64,000 nucleotides of DNA from Tolypeutes matacus (GCA_026826555.1 JAKSZT010053837.1:4440520-4504519); one strand, 5' to 3'. Shown: positions 33,800 through 45,565, counted from the first letter of the stretch. Notes: generated by a model from the sequence alone, not told the origin. Numbers and translations are program-made.

Positions 33800-33998
33800 A
33801 GCATTCACCTCAAGAGTTGGAGAAAGGGATCTGCCCTGTGTGTTCCGGGATGTTTAGCAGCATCCCTGTCCTGGCCTCTACTCACTAGATGCCAGTAGCT
33901 TCCTCCCTGCCACAACTGTGACAGCAAAAAAGGGTCCAGACATTGCCAGGTGTCTTGTGAGGGGCAAAGTCAAACCCCCTTTTCATTAAGAACCACTG
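33800..33998 (-). mobile_element. MER20-like hAT-Charlie DNA transposon
   Basis: Complement of CAGTGGTTCT at the right end. Contains GGATGTTTAGCAGCATCCCT, CTCACTAGATGCCAGTAGC and CCAGACATTGCCAGGTGTC. Near full length. Confidence 0.85.
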
Positions 33999-34135
33999 AT
34001 TTAAAGTATCATGATATTGAATTTTACTATGGTGCCAAATTCTGCTTGCTTAACGCTCCTCTTTCAAGTTGTTCAATATTTATATTTAGTTTTGTATCAT
34101 TTTTTCCCCTGAGTATAAAATGTTCTTTTCAAAAA

Positions 34136-34216
34136 ACTTTTTGGAGGTACCAGGGCTTGAACCTGCGACCTCATACATGCAAAGCAGGCACTTAACCACT
34201 AGGCTACATCTGCTCC
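34136..34216 (-). mobile_element. tRNA-derived SINE monomer
   Basis: GGAGGTACCAGGGCTTGAAC, AAGCAGGCACTTAACCACTA, CTACATCTGCTCC: minus sense, adjacent to a dimer. Confidence 0.85.
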
Positions 34217-34219
34217 TCT

Positions 34220-34452
34220 CAATTTTTTTTTTTTTTTTTTAGGTACTGGGGACCTGGGATTGTACCTGGGACCGCATATATGGGGAGCTGGCACTCAACC
34301 ACTGAGCCACATCGGCTCCCCTGAGTTGTTTTTTTGTTTGTTTGTTTTGCTTGTTGTTTGTTTTTGTTCTTTTTAAGAGGCACCAGAAATGGAACCAGGG
34401 ACCATATTTGGGAAGCAGATGCTTAACTGCATGAACCACATCTGCTCCCTCA
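34220..34452 (-). mobile_element. Dimeric tRNA-derived SINE
   Basis: T run, then heads GGGATTGTACCTGGGACC and AAATGGAACCAGGGACCA with the TTTGTTTGTTTTGCTTG linker. Minus sense. Confidence 0.88.
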
Positions 34453-34559
34453 ATTTTCTTTAATATAATAGAATAAATAGCATATAATTCTATTCCAAGA
34501 GGTGACAACCACTTAAATTGGGTGATCTTTCAGATTTTTTATTGTATGTAATTTAGATT

Positions 34560-35120
34560 AATAAAAATAATAATTTTTGTGATGGAATGGATTAAAAAAG
34601 TTGGAAAAAGAGCAAAAGAACAACCCAAGGAAAGAAATAATAAAGCTATGGTGAGAAATTGGTGCAATGGAGAACAAAGTATACTAAAGATTTTTATAGA
34701 AACTTATTGTTTGAAACATTAATAAGAGAGAGAGCTCTGCAAACACAAAAGCATTAAACCCAAAATTGGCACAAAAAGAAAGAGAAAATTTGAAGGAAAA
34801 TTTTGAAAAGATCAATTAACACGAAGGCAACTAAAATGATAGCCAATTACCTCCCCTCTACAATCTCCCAGGCTCAGATGGCTTTACAGTGCAGACCTAC
34901 AAATCTTTTCAGAAATAGTGAGTTCCTTTTTTTTTTGGAGGTACCGGGGATTGAACCTGGGACCTTTTACATGGGTAGCAGGTGCTCAACCACTGAGCTA
35001 CATCTCTGCAGTTCCTGTGTTTTTCAAGCTGTTTCACAAAATGTTAAAAAGTTAAAGGTATTTATTTCATTTATGCAACTAGTAAGCTCTTGATTTTTAA
35101 ACCAGATAAGAACTACTGAA
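34560..35120 (+). mobile_element. L1 ORF2 reverse-transcriptase-region fragment
   Basis: 34855-34890 encodes an SPGSDGFT-like motif (L1 SPGPDGFT). Upstream TGGAATGGATTAAAAAAGTT resembles L1. A SINE interrupts it at 34928-35012. Heavily degraded. Confidence 0.7.
34928..35012 (-). mobile_element. tRNA-derived SINE monomer
   Basis: GGAGGTACCGGGGATTGAAC, GCAGGTGCTCAACCACTGAG. Flanks AGTTCCT and AGTTCCT form a short duplication. Confidence 0.85.
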
Positions 35121-35139
35121 GAAAATAAAATTATAGGCC

Positions 35140-36850
35140 CCATGGTAGGTTGAATTGGTTTGTGTTCCTGTAGGTATGGTTATTTGTTGGTATTATTCAA
35201 GACCTTTTTTGGCCAATACATGGTAAATTTTTATAAATGTTCCATATTTGTGTAAAATTCTTTATTTAGTATTCTTTAATTGTTGGATGCAGAGCCTTAT
35301 ATATGCCTATCTTATCAAATATTATTTGTGTTATTCAAAATTTTCTTATTTTTCTGCTTGCTTAATCCATTAATGGTTAAAGTCTGTTCTAATTGTGGAT
35401 TTTTCAAATATTGAAATTCTCACAATTTTTTATTTATACATTTTGAAGATATGGTGTTAAGTGCATATTAGTTTAGATTTTCATTGATTTCCAGCAAATT
35501 TTTCCTTTTATCCTCATCAGTGGGCCTCTTTGTCTCTAATAACGCTTTTCTGCTTAAAATTTATGTTTACTTAATTTAATGATGTCAGTCTTCTTTAGTT
35601 AAGTATTTGCTTGGTATCCTTTTTTCTATCTCTTTTATTTATATTTTTATAAATCCTTCTATCCTAGTTTGATCTTTTGTTAAAACATATGGATAGAATT
35701 CATTTTCTAGTTAATTAAATTTATTTTTTAAGATATTATTTTATGGTTTGATTTGCTATGCTTTTAATACCTCTTCTAAAAATGTCTTTCCTACTTCTAT
35801 TGGATTACCTGAGCTTCTTTATTCCATTTTATCCCTTATTGATTTATGAATTTTATATTTTATATCTAATCTTTAAGAGAGGTTCAATGAATTTCTAACA
35901 TTTATATTTAATTTAGCCCACACCAAAATTAAACAATATCTCTACATATCTCCTGAACAATACAAAGCTTTTAGAAAATTTTCACATGCTCCTCTCCTCC
36001 TAGCTTTTATGTTGTTTTCAAGCAGTTTAGTTTTACTTTGCTATATTCCCGTGATTTGTCACGATTATCATTAATGTTTCATACTGTCGTTGTTTTGATT
36101 TACACATATATTTTACAATCTATTTGCACTCAATTTCTCCCCTCTTTGTACAATGTCTAATTGTCTAAAGTAAATCTCTTATTTACAAGGGTCTATCAGT
36201 GGTGAATAATTGGAGCTTTGTCTAAAAATGTCTTTATTTTCTCCTTACTGTGAAATGATAGTTTACCTATTTTGTCTGAAAGCTGTTTTCTCTCACATTG
36301 TGAAGATATTTTTCCATAATTTCCTGGCTCCCTCCGATGCTATTGCAAAATCTGAGGTCAGTCTAGAGGTCGTCTTTCCTCATCAGTGATTTCCAGATGT
36401 TTCTGAAATCCTTTGGCATTCTGTATTTCATTATGATGTTGGTAGGTGTGGCTGGCTTTTTATATTACATGGCTCAGGACTGTGCTTTCTAATCATATGA
36501 ATTCACATCTTTCTTCAATTGAAGCACATCCTAAGGCGTTGTTTCTTCAAATACTGAAGATTTACTAGTTCATATTGGACCTCCCCATTTGAACAACCAT
36601 GTGTCTTAGCCTCTTGAATTTTGTCCATTACTTTATCTCTTTGCTGAATTCTAGGTAGTTTGCTAAAATCTTTCCTCCTATTCACTAATATTCTCTTGTT
36701 TTTTAATGTCTCCCGATGCATGTAATTGATGAATAGTTTCTTCAAGTATTTTGTAATTTGGGGTAATGAGTTTATCTTATTTGGGCCATTACTGGTGTGA
36801 ATCCTAAGCAACCAAGTTATTAGGTTTTCTTTCCGGAGTTATTTCACTTT
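35140..36850 (-). mobile_element. Ancient L1/HAL1-like LINE, antisense
   Basis: Minus-strand LINE features: 36240-36560 complement of an ORF1-type region (TGTGAAGATATTTTTCCATA, GCATTCTGTATTTCATTATG) and 35470-35640 endonuclease-like (GTGGGCCTCTTTGTCTCTAA). Too diverged to name a subfamily. Confidence 0.6.
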
Positions 36851-37319
36851 TTCTGCAAGTGCCCAAGGGGACAGAATTTTGCATTAATTTATCAATTTGG
36901 GAGTTCTTGGACTACAAAAGCGTGTAAATCCAGACCCCAAACCCATTTGAGCAGTAGGCCTAACTTTTAGATTTCTCATGGGAGACAATTTTTTCCACCA
37001 AATACCAACAAGCATCCACATGATCTCTCTGTACTGGTGGGTGAATTTTTTCCTTGTCATTTATTAACTCATTTATCCAGCCACGTTTATTGCATATTAA
37101 CATATGCATGCCATACTGTGTTCTAGGTGCTAGCTGCTTGCAATACAAAGATTTCAAAAATATATCTGACACAGACCTCAAGAAACCCAGAGAGTGCAAT
37201 AGCTTAAGTTCATTGTGCAAATGTCACAGTAGCCAAAGTGTCGAAACTTCTGCATCTCAAGACTTTAGAGTCCTTCCTCTGGAATCAGCCAGGCTCAGCC
37301 CATGCCTGTCCATGCATGT
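36851..37319. other. Mostly unassigned, L2-like segment 37055-37215
   Basis: ACTCATTTATCCAGCCACG, GTGTTCTAGGTGCTAGCTG and CAGACCTCAAGAAACC look like L2. Otherwise unremarkable. Confidence 0.5.
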
Positions 37320-37448
37320 TGCATTGCCTTCTTCAGATGCAAGAACAAACATAGTACTCCAACATACCCCACCCCTACCAGATACCCAGATACATCAGTT
37401 TTTAACATTTTGCCACCTTATGCCACATCATTCTATAACTATCTACTA

Positions 37449-37486
37449 TCTGTCTGTCTGTCTGTCTAGCTAGCTAGCTAGCTAGC
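37449..37486. repeat. Compound (TCTG)n-(TAGC)n microsatellite
   Basis: About four TCTG units followed by about five TAGC units, near-perfect. Confidence 0.92.
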
Positions 37487-37577
37487 TCTATTTTATGAAC
37501 ATTTGAGAGCAGGTTGCACATGTCAAACTCCTTGAACCCATAATACTTCTGTGCACGTTTCCTACAAACAAGAATAT

Positions 37578-37824
37578 GTGTTTGAGGTACCTGGGCCAAG
37601 GGATTGAACACAGTACCTCATATGTGGGAAGCTGGTGCTCAACCACTGAGCCACATTGGCTCCTCTTAGTTGTTTTTTTTGTTGTTGTTGTTTGTTTGTT
37701 TGCTTGCTTCTTGTTATTTTTTTGTTTTGTTTTGTTTTGTTTTTAGGAAGCACCAGGAGCTGAACCCAGGACCTCCCATGTGAGAAGCAGGCACTCAACT
37801 GCTTGAGCCACATCCTCTCCCTGA
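37578..37824 (-). mobile_element. Dimeric tRNA-derived SINE
   Basis: Two minus-sense heads (GCTGGTGCTCAACCACTGAG, GGCACTCAACTGCTTGAGCC) with a long TTTGTTTGTTTGCTTGC linker. Flanks ACAAGAATAT (37568-37577) and ACAAGGATAT (37825-37834). Confidence 0.88.
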
Positions 37825-38019
37825 ACAAGGATATTCACTTATGTAATCACTTAAGTGCAATTATCAAGTTCAAGAAATTTAACATCAATTTAAAGCTTAC
37901 ATTCTATATTCCAGTTTTTCTTATGTCTCAATAAAATACTTTTGAGCCTTTCCTCCTCCATTCTTAGATCCTCTCCAGTGTCACATATTACTTTCAATTG
38001 TCATGATTTTTTAAGCTTC

Positions 38020-38107
38020 TCTTCTTCCCTTCCTCCCCTCCCCTCCCTTACCTCCCTCCCTCTCTACTCCCTCCCTCCCTCCTTCCTTCCTCCTTCTTTC
38101 TTTTCTT
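38020..38107. repeat. Polypyrimidine tract (CCTT/CCCT)n
   Basis: Nearly pure C/T on the plus strand for about 85 bp. Possible triplex-forming or mutation-prone tract, but function is not indicated. Confidence 0.85.
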
Positions 38108-38345
38108 TCATTTTGGAAACATATATATAACATAAATTTTCCCATCCCAACCCCTCCCAAGCATACCACTCAGTGGGATTAGTCACATTCACAATGTTAC
38201 AGTACCCTCACCATCATCCATTACTAGAACTTTCCCTTCACCCCAAACAGAAATCCTAAACTCATTTTCCACTAATTCACTATTGTCCCTACCTCCACAC
38301 TCTACTTTCTATCTCTATGAGTTCACACATTCTCTGACATTTTCT
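38108..38345 (-). mobile_element. L1 3'UTR fragment, antisense
   Basis: AGTGGGATTAGTCACATTCA, ACAATGTTACAGTACCCTCA, CACCATCATCCATTACTAGA: complement of an old L1 3' end. Confidence 0.65.
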
Positions 38346-38689
38346 TTGTGGTTACCATGGGGCTTAAATTTAATATTCTAAATCTATAACAATCTCCTTT
38401 GCTTTGATACCAATTTAACTTTGATAGCTATGTTCCTATATTCTGCATCTTCCCCACCTTTATGTAGTTCTTGTTGCAAATTAGATACTTACACATTAGT
38501 CCAAAATGATTGATTTATCCTTATATTTTATCATCTGCCTTTTAGATCCTATAGTAAATAAAAAGCAGAAGTACAAATAAAAAATACAATTGTTCTCATA
38601 TTTATATTAACCCATGTTATTATCTTTATTTCTTCATGTGGTTTCAGTCAATTGTTTAGTGTCCTTTCCTTTCACCCTGCAGAACTCTC

Positions 38690-39375
38690 TTTAACATTTC
38701 TTGTAGGGCTGGTCTAGTAGTGATGAAATCTCCCACCTTTTGTTTATCTGGGAATGTCTTAATCCCTCCCTTATTTTCGAAAGACAGTTTTGCTGGGTAT
38801 AAAATTCTTGGTTGGCAATATTTTGCTTTCTACACTTCAGATATGTTTTCCCATTGCCTTCTTGCCTCCATGGTTTCTGATGAGAAATTGGCACTTAATC
38901 TTATTGAGGCTCCTTTGTATGTAGCATGTTGCTTCCATGTTGTGGCTTTCAGAACCCTCTCTTTAGATTTGGCATTTGACACTTTGATTATAGCATGGCG
39001 TAGTGTGGTTCTATTTGGGTTTATGCTATTTGGAGTTTGTTGAGCATCTTGGATGTGTATATTCATGTCTTTCCTTAAATTTGGGACATTTTCAGTCACT
39101 ATTTCTTTGGCTATTCTCTCTGCCTCTTTCTCTCTTTCTTCTTCCAGGACTCCCATAATGCATATGTTGGTATGCTTGACAGTGGTCTACAGGTTCCTCA
39201 GGCTCTGTTCACTTCTCTTCAGTCTTACCTCCTTCTGCTCCTCAGACTGGATGATTTCAATTGCCTTATCTGCAAGTCCCCTTATTCTTTCTTCTGTCAG
39301 CTCTAATGTGATATTAAGCTCCTTTAGAGTGTTTACTATTACTGTGGCCTTCAACTTTGTTTGGTTCCTTTTCAT
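38690..39375 (-). pseudogene. L1 ORF1p remnant (coiled coil, RRM and C-terminal domain)
   Basis: Minus-strand frames give KELNITLELTEERIRGLADK (coiled coil), then EREKEAERIAKEIVTENVPN, NIHIQDAQQTPNSINPNRTT, SKERVLKATTWKQHATYKGA and SIRLSANFSSETMEARRQW. These are the conserved L1 ORF1p nucleic-acid-binding domains. Frameshifts separate the parts. Confidence 0.85.
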
Positions 39376-39416
39376 AATTTCCTTCTCTCTATTGATATTC
39401 TCTTTGTGTTCATCTA

Positions 39417-39828
39417 TTATTTTTTGTTCTTTTTAAATTTTATCCCCCCCTCCCTGTTGTTGTTTGCACTCACTGTCTGCTCTCTGTGTCCATTCACTGT
39501 GTGTTCTTTCCATGTCTCCTTGTCTTTTTTTCTCATCTTTCTCTTTAGGAGGCACTGGGAACTGATCCCAGGACCTCCGGTGTGGGAGAGAGGCACTCAA
39601 TTGCTTGAGCCACCTCATCTCCCTGGTCTGCTGCATTTCTCACTATCTCTCCTCTGCATCTCCCTTTGTTGTGTCATCTTGCTGCACCAGCTCTCTGTGG
39701 GGCACAGGCCGTCAGCTCTCTGCAGGGCGTGGACCAGCTTGCCTTCACCAGGAGGCCCTGGGAATCAAACCCAGGGCCTCTCATATGGTAGACGGGCACC
39801 CAATCGCTTGAGCCACATCCGCTTCCCT
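39417..39828 (-). mobile_element. Long composite SINE, about 410 bp
   Basis: Contains a full tRNA-like head at right (CAATCGCTTGAGCCACATCC), the CAGCTCTCTGTGGGGCACAG body, and a second head at left (GGCACTCAATTGCTTGAGCC). Exact duplication TGTGTTCATCTATT at 39403-39416 and 39829-39842. Confidence 0.9.
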
Positions 39829-40705
39829 GTGTTCATCTATTTTTGTCCTGATTTCCTTTAGTTCTTTGTCCATATTTTCTTTTTGCTCTTTGAGCATATT
39901 TAAGACCATTTTTAAAAAAGCCTTTCTCTAGTGTCCCAGTTCTGGTCATCCTTCATGAAGGTTTCTAATGCTTTAATCTTCTCCTTTGCATGGAACATCA
40001 CTTCCTTTTTGTAATCTTTTATTTAAACCCGAATATTTTGATAGTTTAATGTGTTATCACTGGAATTTATCACTTTGAGGTGTTTGTTCCTTAAGCTTGT
40101 ATCCAGCTAGTGTTATGACAGAGCTTTCCTTGAGTGACAGGAGTTAACAACAACAAATTAAAACAGGAAAAAAGAAAACACCTTTGTCAGTCTTTGAAGA
40201 TTGACCTGTGCAAGTGCTCTCCTTCGGGAATTATCCATACAATGAGTTTAGAGAATAGCTCTAGGCCAAAGTGTAGGGGCCTCGCAGTTCCCTTCTGTTT
40301 GAGTGTTTTGTTTTGGACAAGCATGTGTGGTGTTAGGAATCCTCCATTTACATGGTACGAAAGTCTCCTCTTCTCTAGGAAACAGTTTCCATGGTCCCGA
40401 GCACTACACTGTATGTCCTACAGCCAGCAATCTCTTGCCCCAGGCAGCCACTTGACTGCATTCCCACAGCATTCTGTTCAAGAATTCTGTAAGCTGTGCT
40501 CCACACACAGGGCAAGTTTGGGACAGCGAGTCCCTCAAGCCACCACCAGGAAGATTGGGCCATACATACATACTGCTAGTATGTGCACAAGGGTTACTCT
40601 GCTCCCTCCAGAACCGGGACCAGAACATTTGGAGTGTTGACTGGCTCCACACTGAGCAGGTAAGGGGTGGTGGAGGGGCCAGCCAGGGTGCCACAAAGCT
40701 CTACA

Positions 40706-41165
40706 CTTTAAAAAATAAAATCAATTTTATTAATACATATTAATAAAACATACAATCCATCCACAGTGTACAATCAATTGTATTTGGTATAATCACATAG
40801 TTGTGCATTCATCACTTCACTCACTATTAGAGCATTTTCATTATTCCAACAATAATAATAAAAAACAAAAAACACAAACAAAAAACTCTACCCTGCTGTA
40901 CATAACTGCTATTCTGTTTCCCTCTCTTTAACTTATTTGTATGTATAGTTTGTATAGATGGAGTCAAAAAATGTCATAACTTTTTTTCATTTCTTTCACT
41001 TAGTATACCCCCCCCCCCTTTTTTACCCTTAATAACCCCACCACTTTCAAGTAGCTTTTTCATGATTTGGTGCTCATTGTATTACTGCAGTACTTTAGTT
41101 ATTTTCTGGAACTTTGAGAAAGATGTTTCTGCCACTTCTTGCTGGTTGTTCAAAGCATTTCACTC
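40706..41165 (-). mobile_element. L1 3'UTR end, antisense
   Basis: Complement of the tail seen at 49500-49600 (ATACAATCCATCCACAGTGT, GTTGTGCATTCATCACTTCA). A T/A-rich end lies at left. It sits against the 5' end of the neighbouring L1 in the same orientation. Confidence 0.75.
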
Positions 41166-41550
41166 TCCCTTTTTTATTGAGGTGGGTCTAAGTAAATAAT
41201 TTTATGAAATGTAGTGATAAATGCTAAGAGGAAACAGAAAGATCAGAGGAGTTGTTTTGAGTGTCTGTACCTAGTCCACATGAGGTGCGAACAGGTGCCC
41301 TACCCACTCCCATTAAATATTTATTAGTGTGTTGTGCTAGATGGACAGATCTCTGCCCTTGTGAAACTTATAATTTTGTGGAATGAGAAATCATGAAAAT
41401 GCATGGTTATAAACTTTGATAAATATCATGAAGGAAAAATATGGAGAGTTAAGAAAATACATGACAGAGAATCCAGACTTAATTTAGGGGGCTAGGAAAG
41501 AATTTCTTGAATATAGATGTTTGATCTACAATTTATGCTATAAATAGGAG

Positions 41551-42002
41551 TGTTGGGGATTGAATCACATCCCCCACAAAAGGCATGTTCAGGTCTCAAT
41601 CCCTGGTCCTGTTAATGTGAACCCATTTGTAAATAAGATCTCTTAATATGTTATTAGTTAAGGTGTGCCCAAACTGAATGAAGGTGGACCTTAAGCCAAT
41701 ATGGCTGAAGTCCTTATAAGCAAAGGAAATTGGACATGGAAGAAGAAGCTACAGGAGAAGGAAGAAGCTGGGAGTCAGTGGAACACAGAGGAGAAAGGAG
41801 AAGACATTGCTCCATGTAAAGCTTAGGGCCACGAATCACTGGCACAGCCCAGATCATCACGGTCTTCAGAGAGAAAGCATCATCTTGCTGACACCTTAAT
41901 TTTGGACTTCTCCTAACCTCAAATCCATTAGCCTATAAATTCCCACTATTAAAGCCAAGCCATTGTATAGCATTTGTTTTTAGCAGCTGGGAAACTAAGA
42001 CA
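41551..42002 (+). mobile_element. MLT1-like solitary LTR
   Basis: TGTTGGGGATTGAATC to GGAAACTAAGACA, 452 bp, TG...CA. Flanks AGGAG and AGGTG (5 bp, one mismatch). Contains GGTGGACCTTAAGCCAATAT and TCCTTATAAG, typical of MLT1. Confidence 0.85.
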
Positions 42003-42246
42003 AGGTGTTAAATAAATGTGGCAGTAATAATAGGAAGAAAGAGTCTCACATGCTGAAAGAACAGTAGCTAAATATGAGATTGGAGTACTGAAAAGCACAA
42101 GATGAAGCTGGAGTATTAGGAAGGACTATGTAAAAATGTAAAAGATTATTTTTTTAAATGTTGAACATAATGGGAAACCATTGAGGAACTTTAATAAACA
42201 GGAGAAGAGAGACATGGTTACATTGTGTTGTTAAAAGATGAGTCTG

Positions 42247-43229
42247 GGACTTCTGGGAAGATGGCAGATTAGAGAGACACAGAACTCACTTCTCTCCCAG
42301 AAAAAGAGCTAGAGGACAGGCAGAAACAGCCTGGAAAAAATGTTCTAGGATTTGGGACACCAGGGGAAGACTGGACACTGCCCAGAAGAAAGAGAAGCAT
42401 AGGAAAAGAATCTCAAATGGAAAGACTGTGAGTAGAAGCTGCAACTGCAGCTATTGGCACCCTTTTCCCTACCCTCCAAGCAGAAAGCTTTGAATTCTCT
42501 GGCCTCTGGTTGAGAGCTATGGACAGAGGGGGCCACAGGGACCCACTGTGCTGGGAAATGGGAGAAAGAGGGATGCAGCCTAAGGCTGATTCAGCTTTTG
42601 GCCAACAGTTTTCATCTGTTGTGTCCCATGAGCCCTCTCAGGCCAGGTGGGGCTGTGCCACTGTTTGCCCTGGGAGCCGGCATGGGACTAAAGAGATCCA
42701 AACCTCTCAATCACCCTCCCTACTGACCAGGACTGGTTGTTGAAGATGCAGAGGGGAGTGGAATTATTTCCTATCCTGGAAAAGGGAGGGGGCTGCCAGC
42801 AAAGTTTGGAGAACAGCCTCTAAGAACTTTTGAATTGTGAGGCTCTAAATAATCTTGAAGCAGGAGCCTCGGTCACATTATTGCAGCCAGTGTTGCAGTG
42901 AGCACACTCAAATGAGATTTGAACTGAGAGGGCTGCCAAAGAGCACTATCTGCTGGCAGACCAAGGAAATGCATGTGAAGAAATAAAAAATAAGTGAGAG
43001 GCTTTTTTCAGCCTTTCCAGCCTCCCTCCCCAAAACTCTTGGAAGTGAGTCTGCAACCCATTACTGGGTCCATGGCCCAGATTTGAGCAACTAACAGGAA
43101 CAGTCCTGAAGGCTTAAGACAGGTTGAACCAAGAATAAAAGAATGGTAGTAACCCACAGCCTCCCACCATTAAATCCGTATGCAAGAGAGAGAAATTGAG
43201 CAGCAGAGTAAACTCAGCCTCATAATCAG
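42247..43229 (+). promoter_or_regulatory. L1 5'UTR
   Basis: About 980 bp, collinear with 1929-2920 read in reverse (shared ACACCAGGGGAAGACTGGAC, GAGGGAGTGGAATTATTTCC-type blocks). Contains the L1 internal promoter by family knowledge. Several decayed frames, none a gene. Confidence 0.75.
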
Positions 43230-44100
43230 ATGCCAAGACATCAGAAAAAAACTATAAGCCATACTAAGAAAATGGAATAAATGACCCAAGAAAAGGAATA
43301 TATCAAAGCCCCATACGAGACACAGGATTTGAGACAATTAATCAACGAGATTCATACAAATTTCCAAAATCAATGTGTTGAAAAACAATATGTCTAAAGA
43401 GATAATGGACATCAAAAAGACACTGGGGAGTACAAGGAAGAATTTGAAAACCTCAACAGAAAAATAACAGAGCTTATGGGAATGAAAGACATATTAGGTA
43501 ACATCAAAAATACATAAAAGGCATACAACAGCAGGCTTGAAATGATGGAAGAAAGAATAAGTGATACAGAAGACCAAACAGCTGAAACTGAAGAGAGAAG
43601 AACAGGGAGAGAAAGAATGGAAAAAATTGAGCCAGGGCTCAGGGAGTTGAATGATAACATGAAGCACAACAAAATAGGTGTCATGGGAGTCCCAGAAGGT
43701 GAAGAGAAGGGAAAAGGGGCAGAAAGAGTATGGAAGAAATAATGGCTGAAAATTTCCCAACTCTCATGAAAGAAATGAATTTACATGTCCAAGAAGTAGA
43801 GCATACCTCAATCAGTATAAATCTGAATAGATATACTAAAAGACATATACTATTCAAAATGTCAAATTTCAAAAATAAAGAAAAAATTCTGAAAGCAGCA
43901 AGGGAGAAGCAAACCATTGCATACAAGAGATGCCCAGTAAGACAGTGTGGATTCCTCATCAGCCCATGAAGGTAAGAAGACAGTGTTATGATATCAAGAA
44001 AGAGAAAAATAGCTAGCCGAGAATTGTCCTTCAAATATGAAGGTGAGTTTAAAATATTCACAAATAAACAAAAACTAGGAGTTCATAAAAAAGAATACAC
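43230..44100 (+). pseudogene. L1 ORF1 remnant
   Basis: Opens MPRHQKKTISHTKKME and then meets a stop. Later pieces in other frames include MMEERISDTEDQTAETEERR (coiled coil), GVMGVPEGEEKGKGAERVWK, EEIMAENFPTLMKEMNLHVQ and KNKEKILKAAREKQTIAYKR. At least three frame breaks. Confidence 0.85.
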
Positions 44101-44101
44101 C

Positions 44102-44195
44102 TTGGGAAGCCAATGTACCTCAGTGGTTGAGTACTGGCTTCCCACATACAAAGCCCTGGGTTCAATTCCCAGTCCTGATACCTCAAAAAAAAAAA
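44102..44195 (+). mobile_element. tRNA-derived SINE inserted between L1 ORF1 and ORF2
   Basis: TGGGAAGCCAATGTACCTCA, B-box GGGTTCAATTCCC, A tail. Flanks AAAAAAGAATACACC and AAAAAGAATCCACC show target duplication. Confidence 0.9.
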
Positions 44196-44933
44196 AAAAA
44201 AGAATCCACCTTTGCAGGAAGTATTAAGGGAGCCTTACAGCATGAAAGAAAAAGACAGGAGAGAGAGGCTTGGAGGAGAATATAGAAAGCAAGACTAGTA
44301 GCAAGGATAACCAAAAGAGTAAAAAGACAGACAAAAATAAGATATGACATGTGAAAGCCAAAGAATAAAATGATGAAAATAAATAATGCATTTACAGTAA
44401 TATTGTTAAATATGAATGGATTTAATTCCCCAATCAAAAGATATAGGCTGACAGAATGGATAAGAAAACATGAGCCATCCATATGCTGCCTACAAGAGAT
44501 GCACCTTAGACCCAGGGATACAAATTGGCTGAAAGCGAAAGGTTGGAATAACATACTCCACACAAACAGTAACCAAAAAAGTGCAGGGGTAGATATACTA
44601 ATATTGGACAAAACATACTTTAAATGCAAAAAAGTTATAAGAGATACAGAAGGATATTATATATTAATAAAAGGGACAATCCACCAGAAGAAATAACAGT
44701 CATAAATATCTATGCACCTAACAAGGGTGTCCCAAAATACATGAGGCAAACAATGGAAAAACTGAAGGGAGAAATAGACATCTCTACAATTATAGTTGGA
44801 GACTTCAACATACCACTCACATCATTAGATAGAACTAGACAGAAGATTAACAAGGAAAAAGGGAACTTGAACAATATGAGAAATGAATGAAAACAAGAAC
44901 AGAACTTATCAAAACTTTTGGGATACAATTGCA

Positions 44934-45234
44934 AGGTGGTGGAATGTGGAGAAGCATGGGGAAAATGCAATTAATGTAACCTATAGACTATAGTTAACAG
45001 CAATATTGTAATATTCTTGCATCAATGCCAAAGATGTACTGTGTTAATAGTAGGGGGTATGGAAAGAATATGCCAAATGCACTCTATGGACTATAGTTAG
45101 TGGTAATTGTCTGATGATATTATCTCATAATCTGTAACAACTGTTCCACAACGGTGTGGTTTATTGGTGAAGAGGTGTGTATGGGCATTTTACACATGTG
45201 CATGATTGTTTTGTAAGTTCACAACTTCTTTATA
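44934..45234 (+). mobile_element. L1 3'UTR-like segment inside L1 ORF2
   Basis: Between ORF2 text ending TYQNFWDTI-like and resuming AKAVLRGKF-like lies about 300 bp resembling L1 3'UTR (ACTATAGTTAACAGCAATAT, GTGCATGATTGTTTTGTAAG, TCACAACTTC). Inserted or recombined. No clear duplication. Confidence 0.6.
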
Positions 45235-45507
45235 TATATGGAATATAGCAAAGGCAGTGCTGAGAGGTATTTTATACCCATAAATACATACATTAAAAAA
45301 GAAAAAGCTGAAATCAAAGATCTAACTGAACAACTGTGGAAACTAGAAAAAGAACAGCAAACCAATTCCAAAGCAAGAAGAAGGAAAGAAATAATAAAGA
45401 TTAGAGGAGAAATAAATGATATTGAGAACAAAAGCAACAATCAACAAAACCAAAAGCTAGTTCTTTGAGAAGATCAATAAAATTGACGAACCCTTACCTA
45501 GACTAAC

Positions 45508-45565
45508 AACAACAACAACAACAACAAAAAAAAAAAAAAAAAAAAAAAAAGAGAGAGAGAGAAGA
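45508..45565 (+). repeat. (CAA)n, poly(A) and (GA)n tract within L1 ORF2
   Basis: CAA repeats, then about 25 A, then GA repeats. It replaces the lysine-rich codons expected here in ORF2. Confidence 0.85.

Larger units (their letters stand above)
37320..37960 (+). mobile_element. Old L1 3'UTR-like fragment split by a SINE
   Basis: 37320-37577 and 37825-37960: TTGAGAGCAGGTTGCACATG, TGAACCCATAATACTTCTGT, then AATTATCAAGTTCAAGAAAT and CCAGTTTTTCTTATGTCTCA, in the order of a known old L1 3' region. Reading frames are irrelevant. Confidence 0.55.
38346..40705 (-). mobile_element. L1 5' half (5'UTR, ORF1, start of ORF2), antisense, interrupted by SINE
   Basis: 38690-39375 holds ORF1. 40090-40700 looks like an L1 5'UTR with several chance ORFs. 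38346-38690 is ORF1/ORF2 spacer and ORF2 start. A different, older subfamily from the 42247 L1. Confidence 0.7.

Noticed and set aside
37449..37486. CRISPR-like direct repeats
   Set aside because: Simple tetranucleotide microsatellite with no spacers, in a vertebrate genome.
39361..39861. 166-codon plus-strand ORF
   Set aside because: It crosses an L1 fragment, a SINE and its duplication. It is antisense to both.
40134..40640. 168-codon plus-strand ORF
   Set aside because: Within antisense L1 5'UTR-like sequence. No protein resemblance.
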